A DNA stretch of 64,000 bases from Neobacillus mesonae (GCF_001636315.1 NZ_KV440949.1:5102084-5166083), one strand, 5' to 3'; shown: positions 8,297 to 16,906, numbered from the stretch's first letter. Program-made: numbers and translations. Notes: generated by a model not told the origin, from the sequence alone.

Positions 8297-9860
8297 GCTT
8301 CTTCCTCCTTGTGCCTGAAAACGAACGCATGGTTAAGATGTAAACCGGTAGACTTGAAATGATGATTAGCAGCGCTGCATAAGGGGCAGCCGCAGCGAAC
8401 TCCGCGTTTGTAGTATGCTGCCAAATTTTAATTGCTAGTGTATCTACTCCGGTGGGTCTTAATAAAAGAGTTGCCGTTAATTCGTTCATAATTTTTAGAA
8501 AGACAAGGGCCATTCCTGCGCCGATGCCGGGAATAATCAAAGGAAAAGTTACCGTGAAAAATACATTCAGCGGCCGTTTTCCAAGAGTTCGCGCCACTTC
8601 CTCGATTCGTTCAGGAGCCTGTTCATAGGATGCCCGAATGGAAGATTGGGCGAGCGGTACAAATAAAACTACGTAAGCAATCATTAATAACACAGTTGTT
8701 TGATAGATCGGATTGGCATAGCGAACCGCAAAGAATACTAATGTTAATCCGGTCACCAATCCCGGCAGACTATGAATGATATAAGGGACACGTTCCGCCG
8801 CGACGGATAAAAGACCTCGATAGCGAATCGACAGCATCACTAGCGGCAGGGCAATCAATGCTGTTAAAATCGAACCGCCAAACCCGTATGATAGGGTGGT
8901 CACTAATGTTGAACCTAATTCTCCGATGGGGAACGCGGCGGATGTACCATAAAACAGCCAGTAACCCAGCCTGCCGAGCGGAATCCCAACAGCGATGACT
9001 GTTAGCAGAGTAAAACCAAGTAAGGCAAACGGTGCGGTACCTTTTAAGGTGATCCGCCTTTGGGTGCGGGAGACACCACTTCCGACCGCAGTATATTTGG
9101 CTTTACCACGGATGTAAAGTTCAAGCCCGATAAATATCAAACATAAAAATAACAGAACGGTTGTTAACATGGCTGCTGAAGCGCTATTAAAGACCAGTTG
9201 ATATTGATCGTAAATGGCCGTTGTAAATGTGTCGAAGCGGAGCAATGATAATGCTCCGAATTCGGCTAATGTATGAAGCGCAATTAACAGTGCTCCGCCA
9301 AATAAAGCAGGTCGGAGATGCGGAAAGGTAACCCGCCAAAATGTTTTCCACGGGCCATATCCCAATGATTGGGCGACCTCCTCCAATGACGGGTCCATCC
9401 CGCGAAGCGCCGCTGCTACCGGTAAATGAATGAGCGGGTAGCTATAGATGGTTAACACCAAAAATGCACCGAAGAATCCTTCAAAAACAGAACTCAATGA
9501 TACCCAGCTATAACTGCTGACAAAGGCAGGAACCGCAAACGGAATCGTAACGAGCACGTTCCACAGCCTCCGACCCCACAGATTGGTTCTTTCAATAAAC
9601 CATGCTGTTGCTACCCCAATAATCATTGATGCAATTGTAACAGATAGGTCAAGCAAAAAAGTATTTTTTAAAAGTTCATATACTCTCGGTCGAAAAATTA
9701 ATTGAATGGCTGTCTCCGGACCGGCTTCATAGGCTCGGATAAAAATATATAAGAGGGGGAGACCGGCGATAAAAATAAATAAAAAAACAGGTAAAAGGAG
9801 CAACAGCGAAGGTCTTTTTCGCTGCGGCTCCTTTCCTTTTCGTATATCTTTTAATTGCAT
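8277..9860 (-). CDS. iron(III) ABC transporter permease (FbpB-like, fused double permease)
   Basis: A 527-residue integral membrane protein made of two homologous permease halves, about 12 helices. Each half carries an EAA loop contacting the ATPase: EEVAQSLGYGPWKTF in the first and EEVARTLGKRPLNVF in the second. This fused form is typical of FbpB/CysW-like iron(III) permeases. Its ATG overlaps the stop of the binding-protein gene (TAATG), indicating translational coupling. Iron specificity follows from the operon's Fur box and its binding protein. Confidence 0.9.
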   Translation of the reverse strand: MQLKDIRKGKEPQRKRPSLLLLLPVFLFIFIAGLPLLYIFIRAYEAGPETAIQLIFRPRVYELLKNTFLLDLSVTIASMIIGVATAWFIERTNLWGRRLWNVLVTIPFAVPAFVSSYSWVSLSSVFEGFFGAFLVLTIYSYPLIHLPVAAALRGMDPSLEEVAQSLGYGPWKTFWRVTFPHLRPALFGGALLIALHTLAEFGALSLLRFDTFTTAIYDQYQLVFNSASAAMLTTVLLFLCLIFIGLELYIRGKAKYTAVGSGVSRTQRRITLKGTAPFALLGFTLLTVIAVGIPLGRLGYWLFYGTSAAFPIGELGSTLVTTLSYGFGGSILTALIALPLVMLSIRYRGLLSVAAERVPYIIHSLPGLVTGLTLVFFAVRYANPIYQTTVLLMIAYVVLFVPLAQSSIRASYEQAPERIEEVARTLGKRPLNVFFTVTFPLIIPGIGAGMALVFLKIMNELTATLLLRPTGVDTLAIKIWQHTTNAEFAAAAPYAALLIIISSLPVYILTMRSFSGTRRKKHEVNID

Positions 9861-10918
9861 TACAAAAGACCTACCTCTTGAATGAGTTCAATTGCTTGCT
9901 GGCCGTCTGAATACTCTCCTAAATCAAGAGCTCCTTCTGGCGGAGTAAGTTCAGAAAAAGGTTTTAGTCCTTTTGCTTCTGCTTTCGGGTTTAATGGATA
10001 CTGGGCGCTCACATCCGTTAAGACTTGCTGTCCTTCGGCACTTGTTGCATATTCCATGAATTGCTGTGCTTCTTTTTTGTGGCTGCTGGCTTTGACAATG
10101 GCTGCCCCAGATAATGAAATCATATCACCAATGTCCCCATTACCGAAGTAATAAAGTTTAGAATTCATGTTATCTGCGCCTTTTTCTTTTGCTTCTAAAT
10201 CCCAGTAATAGTTGTTGATCAGTGCAGCTGCAACTTCGCCTTTTTCAACTGCATCTAAAGCCATTTTGTTCTTTTTATAAACTTTTCCGTATTTTTTTAA
10301 CCCTTCGAGCCATTTTTTAGCTTTCTCTTTACCATCCAATTTCATCATTGCTGCAACCTGGAGTGTGAAGGCGCCGCTTGTGGGCACAAATGCGACACGA
10401 TCCTTCCATTCTGGGGCGGCAAAGTCATAAACGGTCTTTGGTAAATCGTTTTCGGCAACCACTTTCGGATTGTACGCAACAACGCGTGAACGAGAGATTA
10501 ACCCAGTCCAGGTTCCGTTTGCATCACGATACTTAGGTTCAATTTGATCTAGAGCTTTGCTGTCAATTTTCTCGAGTAATCCTTTTTCGCTTAACATCAC
10601 AAGAGGACCGGTTTCCTCGGTGAAGATGATGTCAGCTGGTGATTTCTTTCCTTCTTCGGCAATCTGATGAGCTAGTTCACTGCTAGAGCCTTCTCGAGAG
10701 ACCACCTTAATTCCTGTTTTTTCTTCAAAAGCTTTTGCTAAGGCATTTGTTGTTTCTTCGTGCTGGCCGCTATAGATGGTGATCTGCTTGGTTTCATTTT
10801 TTGCTGGTTCCTTCGCAGCGTTATCCTTAGCAGTATCTCCACATGCAGCAAGCGCTCCAACCAACATAACAGACGCTGCCGTTAACGAAAACTTCTTCAT
10901 ATATGTATGGACCTTCAT
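9860..10918 (-). CDS. iron ABC transporter substrate-binding lipoprotein
   Basis: A 352-residue periplasmic-type binding protein of the FbpA/FutA class. A lipoprotein signal ends in LAACG at about residue 26, so the mature protein is anchored on the outside of the membrane. ITIYSGQHEE, GIKVVSREGSSSEL and NNYYWDLEA resemble the ferric-binding family. Start: ATG at 10918 with AAGGAGG 9 bp upstream; an internal ATG six codons later is possible. It is the first gene of a three-gene operon preceded by a sigma-A promoter with an overlapping downstream Fur box, so iron repression is very likely. Confidence 0.9.
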   Translation of the reverse strand: MKVHTYMKKFSLTAASVMLVGALAACGDTAKDNAAKEPAKNETKQITIYSGQHEETTNALAKAFEEKTGIKVVSREGSSSELAHQIAEEGKKSPADIIFTEETGPLVMLSEKGLLEKIDSKALDQIEPKYRDANGTWTGLISRSRVVAYNPKVVAENDLPKTVYDFAAPEWKDRVAFVPTSGAFTLQVAAMMKLDGKEKAKKWLEGLKKYGKVYKKNKMALDAVEKGEVAAALINNYYWDLEAKEKGADNMNSKLYYFGNGDIGDMISLSGAAIVKASSHKKEAQQFMEYATSAEGQQVLTDVSAQYPLNPKAEAKGLKPFSELTPPEGALDLGEYSDGQQAIELIQEVGLL

Positions 10919-10989
10919 TTTCTATTTCCTCCTTAGATGTGTTGGGGAGTGGTAGTGAACCTTCCCGATAACTATTAATCTTTTAATAA

Positions 10990-11039
10990 TGAGAATCATT
11001 TTCATTTATGAGTATAACGGAACTTCTCAAACTAGTCAA
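10990..11039 (-). promoter_or_regulatory. sigma-A promoter with Fur box for the iron ABC operon
   Basis: On the minus strand TTGACT (11034-11039) and TATACT (11011-11016) are separated by 17 bp. Six bp further downstream lies TGAGAATCATTTTCA (10990-11004), a 7-1-7 match to the Bacillus Fur box TGATAATnATTATCA with two substitutions. Fur with iron would cover the transcription start. Confidence 0.85.
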
Positions 11040-11078
11040 CACTAATTGCGAAAAATTCTCAATTAGTTTTTTAAGGTA

Positions 11079-11091
11079 GGTGTCAGGCACC
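11079..11091 (+). repeat. GGTGTCAGGCACC dispersed repeat
   Basis: An exact copy of the 13-mer, followed by AAAATGACACC, a partial inverted echo. It lies between the divergent iron and sulfonate-type ABC operons. Confidence 0.7.
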
Positions 11092-11127
11092 AAAATGACA
11101 CCCAAAACATAATTTTTAGAAAAATGA

Positions 11128-11155
11128 TTGACATTAGGCTGATTAGATTTATAAT
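11128..11155 (+). promoter_or_regulatory. sigma-A-type promoter of the SsuABC-like operon
   Basis: TTGACA (11128-11133), a 16-bp spacer and TATAAT (11150-11155) lie about 70 bp before the ATPase start. No T-box or S-box leader fits in the short gap. Confidence 0.7.
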
Positions 11156-11221
11156 ATATTTTAATTAACATTATTCCGATTAAATTAATGCGAATTATAG
11201 GTGAAGTGGGTGAGGGTGAAA

Positions 11222-12007
11222 ATGTTTCTTCAAATTCGGGATGTAAATAAGCAATTTGTGAATCAAAATGCGGCAAGTACAGTACTTTCTGATATTAATC
11301 TTGACATAAAAGAGGGGGAGTTTGTTTCCATTCTTGGGCCCTCTGGGTGTGGAAAGTCGACATTGCTTTCGATTGTTGCCGGATTGACTAAGACCACAAG
11401 CGGAGAGATTTTACTGAATGGGCAGCAAATTACAAAGCCGGGAAAGGACCGGGGGATGGTTTTCCAACAAGCGGCACTGTTTCCGTGGATGACGGTAGAA
11501 GAGAATGTGATGTTTCCTCTTCGTAAAGAAATGAAAAAGAAGGAAGCAAGAGAGGTGGCACATCAGTATTTACAAATGGTGCAATTGAGTAATTATACGA
11601 AGCATTCCCCTCATGAGCTTTCTGGTGGGATGCAGCAGCGGGTAGCAATTGCAAGAGCACTGTCGATGAATCCAAAGGTTCTGCTAATGGATGAACCGTT
11701 TGGTGCACTGGATGAACAGACCCGCTCTAGGCTTCATCATGAATTAGAGAAAATTTGGCTGGAGACGAAAAAGACGATTCTGTTTGTAACCCACAGTATT
11801 AGTGAATCTATCAAACTTTCGGACCGAATCGTCGTAATGGGGACCCGGCCAGGTATCGTCCTTGAGGATATACAAGTCCGGATTCCTAGACCGAGAGCGC
11901 AGCACCCGCAGATGACTGCCAAATTAGAGGAGAGAATAATGGGGCTCCTGCAGACTGAGATTGATAAAGTGGTGAAAGAGGAATTAGCATATGCGGCCAA
12001 CAATTAA
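11222..12007 (+). CDS. ABC transporter ATPase, SsuB/TauB/NrtD-like
   Basis: A 261-residue ATPase with Walker A GPSGCGKST, signature LSGGMQQR, Walker B VLLMDEPFGALD and switch VTHSISE. The LSGGMQQR form and the permease that follows place it in the nitrate/taurine/alkanesulfonate uptake group. I chose ATG 11222, preceded by GTGAGGGTGA; the frame is open to a GTG at 11201. It overlaps the permease start by 17 bp. It is the first gene of an ATPase-permease-binding protein operon. Confidence 0.88.
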   Translation: MFLQIRDVNKQFVNQNAASTVLSDINLDIKEGEFVSILGPSGCGKSTLLSIVAGLTKTTSGEILLNGQQITKPGKDRGMVFQQAALFPWMTVEENVMFPLRKEMKKKEAREVAHQYLQMVQLSNYTKHSPHELSGGMQQRVAIARALSMNPKVLLMDEPFGALDEQTRSRLHHELEKIWLETKKTILFVTHSISESIKLSDRIVVMGTRPGIVLEDIQVRIPRPRAQHPQMTAKLEERIMGLLQTEIDKVVKEELAYAANN

Positions 12008-12752
12008 ACGGATTATTTTTGTCGTACTGATTTTAGCCGGATGGCAAGGGGCTGTGAGAATCTTTGGAGTCTCTCCGGCACTCATGCCGGCACCAACAGA
12101 TGTGTTCGATGCCCTTGTGACAGGTTTTGCTGATAAAACATTAATCTATGATATTATTGCAAGTTTCCGCAGGCTGGCAATTGGCCTGGTGATTGCGATT
12201 GTTCTCGGCGTAGGTCTAGGCATTCTTTTAGCGAAAAATAAAACAGCCGATGAAACGCTTGGAACTTTGATTTTGGCACTTCAAAGCGTGCCGAGTATCG
12301 TATGGCTGCCAATTGCCATTATGTGGTTTGGTTTAAACGAAAAAGCTGTAACGTTTATTGTCATTCTTGGGGCAACCTTGGTCATGACGATTAACATGAG
12401 AATTGGCATTAAAAATGTGTCGCCTCTTTATATTAAGGCAGCACAAACAATGGGTTCGAGAGGCTGGGATTTGTTTATAAAAATTATTTTTCCAGCCTCG
12501 GTTCCTTATGCCGTCACCGGGGCAAGGCTAGGCTGGGCATTTGCTTGGCGGGCGCTAATGGCCGGTGAGATTTTAAGCACTGGTCCTGGTCTTGGTTATA
12601 CTCTGAAATATGCCTCTGATTTCGGCAATATGAAGCTCGTAATCGGGATTATGATCATCATCGGTGTCATCGGCACAATTGTCGATATCGTACTCTTCCA
12701 GCGAGTGGAACGTAATGTTTTACGACGCTGGGGCCTAGAAACAAATAATTAA
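11991..12752 (+). CDS. ABC transporter permease, SsuC/TauC-like
   Basis: A 253-residue membrane protein with about six helices and a BPD_transp_1 EAA region (KAAQTMGSRGWDLFIKIIFP). Its N-terminal PAPTDVFDAL and central PSIVWLPIAIMWFG match the SsuC/TauC/ThiX permease group. It overlaps the ATPase gene and lies 30 bp before the binding-protein gene, so the three are one operon. The substrate is probably an alkanesulfonate or another sulfur- or nitrogen-containing small molecule. Confidence 0.88.
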   Translation: MRPTIKRIIFVVLILAGWQGAVRIFGVSPALMPAPTDVFDALVTGFADKTLIYDIIASFRRLAIGLVIAIVLGVGLGILLAKNKTADETLGTLILALQSVPSIVWLPIAIMWFGLNEKAVTFIVILGATLVMTINMRIGIKNVSPLYIKAAQTMGSRGWDLFIKIIFPASVPYAVTGARLGWAFAWRALMAGEILSTGPGLGYTLKYASDFGNMKLVIGIMIIIGVIGTIVDIVLFQRVERNVLRRWGLETNN

Positions 12753-12782
12753 GATGTTTTTTTAAAGGGGAGAAATTAGGAG

Positions 12783-13784
12783 ATGAAAAAGAAATTAACT
12801 ATCATGGGCTCAGCTATTGTACTGGCAGCGGGGCTTTTAGCTGGCTGCGGCAGTTCGGAAAGCGCCGGCTCTAGTCAAAAAGAGAAAACAGTAGTCATTG
12901 GCTACTTCCCGAACATTGACCACGCACCAGCGATGGTAGCGAAGGAAAAAGGCTACTATGAAAAAGAATTGGGTAAGGGTGTGAAGGTTGAATACAAAAC
13001 CTTCCCGGACGGCGGTGCGTTTATGACGGCCCTAAAAACTGGGGATATTGATGCTGGTTTAGTTGGACCAGGCCCAGTGATGAACAATTTTACAAATGGT
13101 GCTGATGTGAAAATTTTAGCGGGAGCGTCCTCCGGTGGTACCGCTATCGTTGCCAGCAAAAAAAGCGGTATCAATTCTGTAGAAGATTTCAATGGAAAAA
13201 CGTTCATTACGCCTGGCGTTGGCTGTACACATGACGTACAGATGGAAACTTTTTTACAAGATTATGGCATCTCATCAGCAAGAATTGGCGGTACGTTGAA
13301 GCATGTAACAGGAAACCCGGCGCAATATGCCAACATGTTTGGGTCTGGTAAAGTGGATCTAGCGGCTGTTCCCGAGCCTTGGGCTTCTCAATTAGTCAAA
13401 CAGGTTGGGGCAAAAGTGATTGTTGACAGCTCCAAAATCTCTTATGGTCAAACATTACCAAACACGATTCTAGTGTCTAGCGGCAAGAAAATTAAAGAGG
13501 ACAAAGATGTTATTGCTAAAATTGTAAAAGCGCAGGAAGAAGCGATTGCATTTATTGAAAAGAACCCTGAAGAAGCTAAAGAAATTACGGTTAAAGCCAT
13601 TAAAGATATCACCAAGCAGGAGCTTGATAAAGATGTAATCGATCAAGCATGGAAAAATATCCATTTCACGTCCGATGTTAACGAAGAAGTCATTCAACAG
13701 TTTGCCAATTCTTCGGTTGAGCTAAAATTCCTAAAAGAAAAGCCTGATTTTGCGGCTTTAATTGATACACAGTTTATAAAATAA
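12783..13784 (+). CDS. ABC transporter substrate-binding lipoprotein, SsuA-like
   Basis: A 333-residue binding protein with a lipoprotein signal ending LAGCG (about residue 22). GYFPNIDHAPAMVAKEKGYY and GPGPVMNNF are typical of the SsuA/NMT1-like family. It should capture the substrate for the adjacent SsuBC-like proteins on the outer face of the membrane. A desulfonating oxygenase gene is not nearby, so the substrate (sulfonate, nitrate/cyanate or thiamine precursor) is not settled. A repeat array and a terminator follow. Confidence 0.87.
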   Translation: MKKKLTIMGSAIVLAAGLLAGCGSSESAGSSQKEKTVVIGYFPNIDHAPAMVAKEKGYYEKELGKGVKVEYKTFPDGGAFMTALKTGDIDAGLVGPGPVMNNFTNGADVKILAGASSGGTAIVASKKSGINSVEDFNGKTFITPGVGCTHDVQMETFLQDYGISSARIGGTLKHVTGNPAQYANMFGSGKVDLAAVPEPWASQLVKQVGAKVIVDSSKISYGQTLPNTILVSSGKKIKEDKDVIAKIVKAQEEAIAFIEKNPEEAKEITVKAIKDITKQELDKDVIDQAWKNIHFTSDVNEEVIQQFANSSVELKFLKEKPDFAALIDTQFIK

Positions 13785-13805
13785 TTACAAATTTGTTGAG
13801 TATGT

Positions 13806-13893
13806 GATATTTATCTGCGGGTCTTTGCGATATATCCGCGATTTTGCGGAATATATCTGCGACTTTCCGCAATATATCTGCAAAATATTTTTT
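13806..13893 (-). repeat. array A: four degenerate ~21-bp repeats
   Basis: Units start at 13806, 13829, 13849 and 13870. On the minus strand each contains GC(A/G)GATA(A/T)AT, and most a CGnAAAnTCG/CGGAAAGTCG block. It lies in the 3' untranslated part of the SsuABC-like operon, before its terminator. See arrays at 27991 and 57350. Confidence 0.75.
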
Positions 13894-13919
13894 AAAGTCG
13901 AAGCTAAATAGAAAAGCAG

Positions 13920-13949
13920 GGTGCTGAGTCAATGCTCAGCACTTTTTTG
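13920..13949 (+). terminator. Rho-independent terminator
   Basis: GTGCTGAG and CTCAGCAC form the stem, TCAATG the loop, followed by TTTTTTG. It ends the SsuABC-like operon. Confidence 0.9.
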
Positions 13950-13967
13950 CTAGAGAGGATGTTTAAA

Positions 13968-14546
13968 ATGAAAAAAGTCATACTCCTGCTTATTTGTCTA
14001 GGCCTTTTAAGCGCATGTTCAAACAACGAACAGAAAGAGAAAGTGGTTTTTCCATTAAATATGCAAATATCGAAGTTTGAAGGTGTTAATCAGGACAACA
14101 AGCCAATTAATCTAGCAACATTAAAAGGGAAGGTGTGGATTGCTGATTTTGTGTTTACCAATTGCGATACAGTTTGCTCGCCCATGACGGCCAATATGGC
14201 AGAACTTCAGAAGAAACTGGCATTGGAAGGAGTAAAGGCACAGCTCGTTTCGTTCAGCATTGACCCGGACCATGACAAGCCGATTATCTTAAAACAATAT
14301 GCTGGCGGAGTCGGGGCTGATTTTTCAAACTGGAATCTCATCACCGGGTATAAGCAGGAGTTTATTGAGAGCTTTGCCAATAAATCCTTTATGGCCCCGG
14401 CCGCAAAATTAGAAGGTTCCAATCAATTTGTGCACAGCACGAATTTTTATCTAGTTAATCAACAAGGGGTTGTTGTGCAAAAGTATGAGGGGGTCTCCAA
14501 TCCGCCCTATGAACAGATCATAAAAGATATTTTATATTTACAATAA
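13968..14546 (+). CDS. SCO1/SenC family copper/thiol lipoprotein
   Basis: A 192-residue Sco-type protein. A lipoprotein signal ends LLSACS at about residue 18. The thioredoxin-like domain has the copper-binding CxxxC (NCDTVCSPM) and the partner His in VHSTNFYLV. Sco proteins deliver copper to, or reduce, the CuA centre of cytochrome c oxidase on the outer membrane face. The ATG at 13968 follows GAGAGGATG; ORF extension to 13932 lies inside the preceding terminator and is unlikely. It sits alone between the ABC operon and the ECF sigma gene. Confidence 0.88.
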   Translation: MKKVILLLICLGLLSACSNNEQKEKVVFPLNMQISKFEGVNQDNKPINLATLKGKVWIADFVFTNCDTVCSPMTANMAELQKKLALEGVKAQLVSFSIDPDHDKPIILKQYAGGVGADFSNWNLITGYKQEFIESFANKSFMAPAAKLEGSNQFVHSTNFYLVNQQGVVVQKYEGVSNPPYEQIIKDILYLQ

Positions 14547-14559
14547 TTTTTGCAAAATT

Positions 14560-14585
14560 TGAAACCATCTATCCGTTACAATCGT
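14560..14585 (+). promoter_or_regulatory. ECF-type promoter (TGAAAC-N17-CGT)
   Basis: TGAAAC at 14560-14565 and CGT at 14583-14585, 17 bp apart, match the SigM/SigV/SigW-type ECF promoter pattern. It lies 33 bp upstream of an ECF sigma factor gene, consistent with autoregulation. Confidence 0.6.
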
Positions 14586-14617
14586 TATAGGGGTGCAGAA
14601 CTAAAGGTGGTGATGGT

Positions 14618-15163
14618 ATGGGAGGGCAAAACGAAAACCGGGCCGAGCTTAGGACTTCAATTGAGTACCGGGACGAATGGCTCGAATGGTTCATGAATGA
14701 ATATGGTGAGAGACTCACCAAACTTGCTCACGGCTATGTGAAGGACTGGGGAATAGCGCAGGATGTCGTACAAGATGTGTTTGTTATTTGTTATCGGCAA
14801 TACAATCAAGCAATAAATGTGGAATTCCTTAAAGCGTGGGTATACAGGATTACGATTAACCGCTGCAAAGATGTGTTGAAAAGTTCTTTTATTAAACGGA
14901 TTCTATTAAACAATCATATTTCTAAAATAGATCATGACTCGTCGCCGGAAAGGGAACTGCTGGCGAGGGATGAAAAGGAACAGCTTGCCCAGTTTGTCCT
15001 TAAGCTGCCATTAAAATATAGAGAAGTGATTATTCTATGTTATTACGAAGAACTCTCCGTAACGGAAATTGCCGCGCTTTTAGACCTTAATCAAAATACG
15101 GTTAAGACGAGGTTAAAGCGGGGCAGGGAACTGTTAAAAAAAAGCTGGGAAGGGAGCGAATAA
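14618..15163 (+). CDS. ECF-family RNA polymerase sigma factor
   Basis: A 181-residue sigma-70-family protein with only regions 2 and 4. Region 2 includes AQDVVQDVFVICYRQ and the promoter-melting WVYRITINRCKD; region 4 includes LPLKYREVIILCYYEELSVTEIAALL and TVKTRLKRGRELL, a helix-turn-helix that reads the -35 box. The ATG at 14618 follows AAAGGTGGTG; a second ATG at 14613 is out of frame. An ECF-type promoter lies upstream and a membrane protein gene begins 1 bp after the stop, the usual sigma/anti-sigma arrangement. Closest in type to the SigX/SigV group, but the stimulus is unknown. Confidence 0.9.
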   Translation: MGGQNENRAELRTSIEYRDEWLEWFMNEYGERLTKLAHGYVKDWGIAQDVVQDVFVICYRQYNQAINVEFLKAWVYRITINRCKDVLKSSFIKRILLNNHISKIDHDSSPERELLARDEKEQLAQFVLKLPLKYREVIILCYYEELSVTEIAALLDLNQNTVKTRLKRGRELLKKSWEGSE

Positions 15164-15164
15164 G

Positions 15165-15809
15165 ATGGAGGAGAAGCTACGTAATCTTCGGCAGGCAATG
15201 GATGATACGGTTTTTTCAGGAACCTATTTCACAGAGCAGCAAAAAAGGAACATCAGAGCAGCGGCAAAAAAGCCGATAAAAAGCGGGGATTGGTTTCCAA
15301 AGCTTTTGACTGTTATCGTTTCAATGTGTTTCCTGCTATTTATTGGAAATTTGGGTTTAGCTGCTTGGCAGGAACGGTATGGATCAAATTCAGCAGAAAC
15401 ACAAAACTGGGAAGTAAGCCATGTATTTACGGTACCAAAGCCAGGGCCTGACGGGAAAGACGTGCAATATGGCCTATGGGGCGTCAAAGGTAAGTGGGCG
15501 ATCCTTGACGGTCCAGTCCTTGCAGGCGAAAAGAACAAAGAGCTGGTCCATATTTGGGGTGCATCTCACGAAGAAACCGTACAAGGTTTTGGAAAAATGG
15601 TGAAAATCATTGGAACCAGCAAACAGGACGGTACAAAGGTAACTGCATTTGAAGGTTCAATCGGAATCCCAAACAGTTATTATGTCAAACCGCCTTATGA
15701 ATACGCAGAGGCCGTTGGTTATTTAATTCTTCCGTCAAAGGGGATATGGAAACTGGATTGTTATGTGGAAGACAAATTCCATGGCACGATTGTAATCGAG
15801 GTCCAATAA
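15165..15809 (+). CDS. single-pass membrane protein, putative anti-sigma factor (DUF4871-like)
   Basis: A 214-residue protein: about 43 cytoplasmic residues, one membrane helix (LLTVIVSMCFLLFIGNLGLA) and an extracytoplasmic domain of ~140 residues that resembles DUF4871. The start lies 1 bp after the stop of the ECF sigma gene, implying translational coupling, so an anti-sigma role is the natural inference. The N-terminal part lacks a recognisable zinc anti-sigma HxxxCxxC motif, so the binding mode would differ from RsiW. No clear terminator follows. Confidence 0.7.
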   Translation: MEEKLRNLRQAMDDTVFSGTYFTEQQKRNIRAAAKKPIKSGDWFPKLLTVIVSMCFLLFIGNLGLAAWQERYGSNSAETQNWEVSHVFTVPKPGPDGKDVQYGLWGVKGKWAILDGPVLAGEKNKELVHIWGASHEETVQGFGKMVKIIGTSKQDGTKVTAFEGSIGIPNSYYVKPPYEYAEAVGYLILPSKGIWKLDCYVEDKFHGTIVIEVQ

Positions 15810-15884
15810 AAAAGGGGTTTTTGCCTAAAGTCATCAATACGAATCCATTCATATACTGATGGCAAATAACCTCGAGGTGAGTGA

Positions 15885-16359
15885 ATGGACATCAAGATCT
15901 CCAAGTCAAGCATGAAGGAAGCTGGGTCTTTGGTAAAAATTCAAACGGACATTTAAGGAGGATTTGAAAAAGTATAAGGATTATGATTCAAGCCCAGCGG
16001 CAGAATCACTTGATTTTTTCAAGTATCGAATGGAAAATTCCCTTCATTACACCATCTTTGTTGATAGAGAAATGGCCGGCGGTATCTGTCTGGTGAAAGT
16101 GTCAGATGCCCATTATTATCTGTTTCGTATCTTTTTAAGGCCGAAATATCAGAACAAGGGATTGGGGACAAAAATTCTTTCAAAAATAGAAAAGCAATTC
16201 CCAAGAGTAAGAAAATGGAGTCTTGACACACCTAGGGATAATGAACGAAATCGTCATGTATACGAAAAATTTGGCTATAAAAAAACTGGAGAGTTGAAAG
16301 TAAATGAGATTTTGACGCTAATAAAATATGAAAAAAAGATAAAACGTCAACCACCCTAA
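15885..16359 (+). pseudogene. GNAT acetyltransferase with an N-terminal frameshift
   Basis: A well-placed start (ATG 15885 after GAGGTGAG) encodes MDIKISKSSMKEAGSLVKIQ, the beta1-alpha1 opening of a GNAT fold, and then stops at 15954. In the +1-shifted frame the domain continues from about 15952 as FKEDLKKYKDYDSSPAAESL to 16359, with the acetyl-CoA loop RPKYQNKGLGTKIL. A 2-bp loss near 15950 would explain this. The downstream frame could still be translated from TTG 15964 behind AAGGAGG, giving a 131-residue protein lacking the first strand. It may be a real lesion, a sequencing error, or reinitiation. Confidence 0.6.
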
Positions 16360-16378
16360 AGAAAGCAGGGTGGTTTTT
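16350..16378 (+). terminator. Rho-independent terminator
   Basis: ACCACCCT and AGGGTGGT with a T run, at the end of the GNAT gene; it also abuts the convergent carbonic-anhydrase gene. Confidence 0.85.
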
Positions 16379-16390
16379 GGATGATGATAT

Positions 16391-16906
16391 TTATTTCAAA
16401 ATCTCTCTATATTCCTTGCCCTTTTGGACATAAGATTCGCTTGACATCTGCAGCATTTGCAGGTCTTTGTCTGTCAGTTCACGGACAACTTTTCCAGGAG
16501 AACCGAGCACAAGTGAGCGCGGGGGGATTTTGATGCCGCCTGCAAGTAAGGTGTTGGCACCGATGATACATTCTTCACCGACTTCCACATTATCTAAGAG
16601 CGTTGAACCCATCCCAATAATGGAACGCTTGCCTACTTTGCAGCCGTGCAAAACCACATTATGGCCAATTGTTACATCATCTTCAATAATGACAGGGAAC
16701 CCTTCGTATAAATGAAGCGTGGAATTATCCTGAATACTGCATCTTTCACCGATAATAATCGGGCCGTCATCACCGCGGATAACAGCGTTAAACCAAACGG
16801 TCGATTCCTTACCAATTTGTACATCGCCAATTACATAAGCACCTGGAGCCACAAACACCGATTCATGGACAGAAGGAGATTTCCCCTTGTATGGAATAAT
16901 CATCAT
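16391..16906 (-). CDS. gamma carbonic anhydrase-like hexapeptide protein (YtoA type)
   Basis: A 171-residue left-handed beta-helix protein of hexapeptide repeats (for example VGKRSIIGMGSTLLDNV). The three zinc-ligand His of the gamma-carbonic anhydrase family are visible: STLHLYEG, TIGHNVVLHG. RGDDGPI and QDNST are also conserved. It may hydrate CO2 or act as a metal-dependent acyl-type enzyme; many family members have no proven activity. I chose ATG 16906 (ATGATGATT) because AAAGGAGCG precedes it; the frame extends to 16939 without a site. Confidence 0.87.
   Translation of the reverse strand: MMIIPYKGKSPSVHESVFVAPGAYVIGDVQIGKESTVWFNAVIRGDDGPIIIGERCSIQDNSTLHLYEGFPVIIEDDVTIGHNVVLHGCKVGKRSIIGMGSTLLDNVEVGEECIIGANTLLAGGIKIPPRSLVLGSPGKVVRELTDKDLQMLQMSSESYVQKGKEYREILK

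Noticed and set aside
11092..11221. S-box or T-box leader for the SsuABC-like operon
   Set aside because: The leader after the promoter is only about 65 nt and lacks either motif.
10983..11276. 97-codon minus-strand frame between the two ABC operons
   Set aside because: It covers the Fur-box promoter, the 13-mer repeat and the opposite promoter; no protein similarity recognised.
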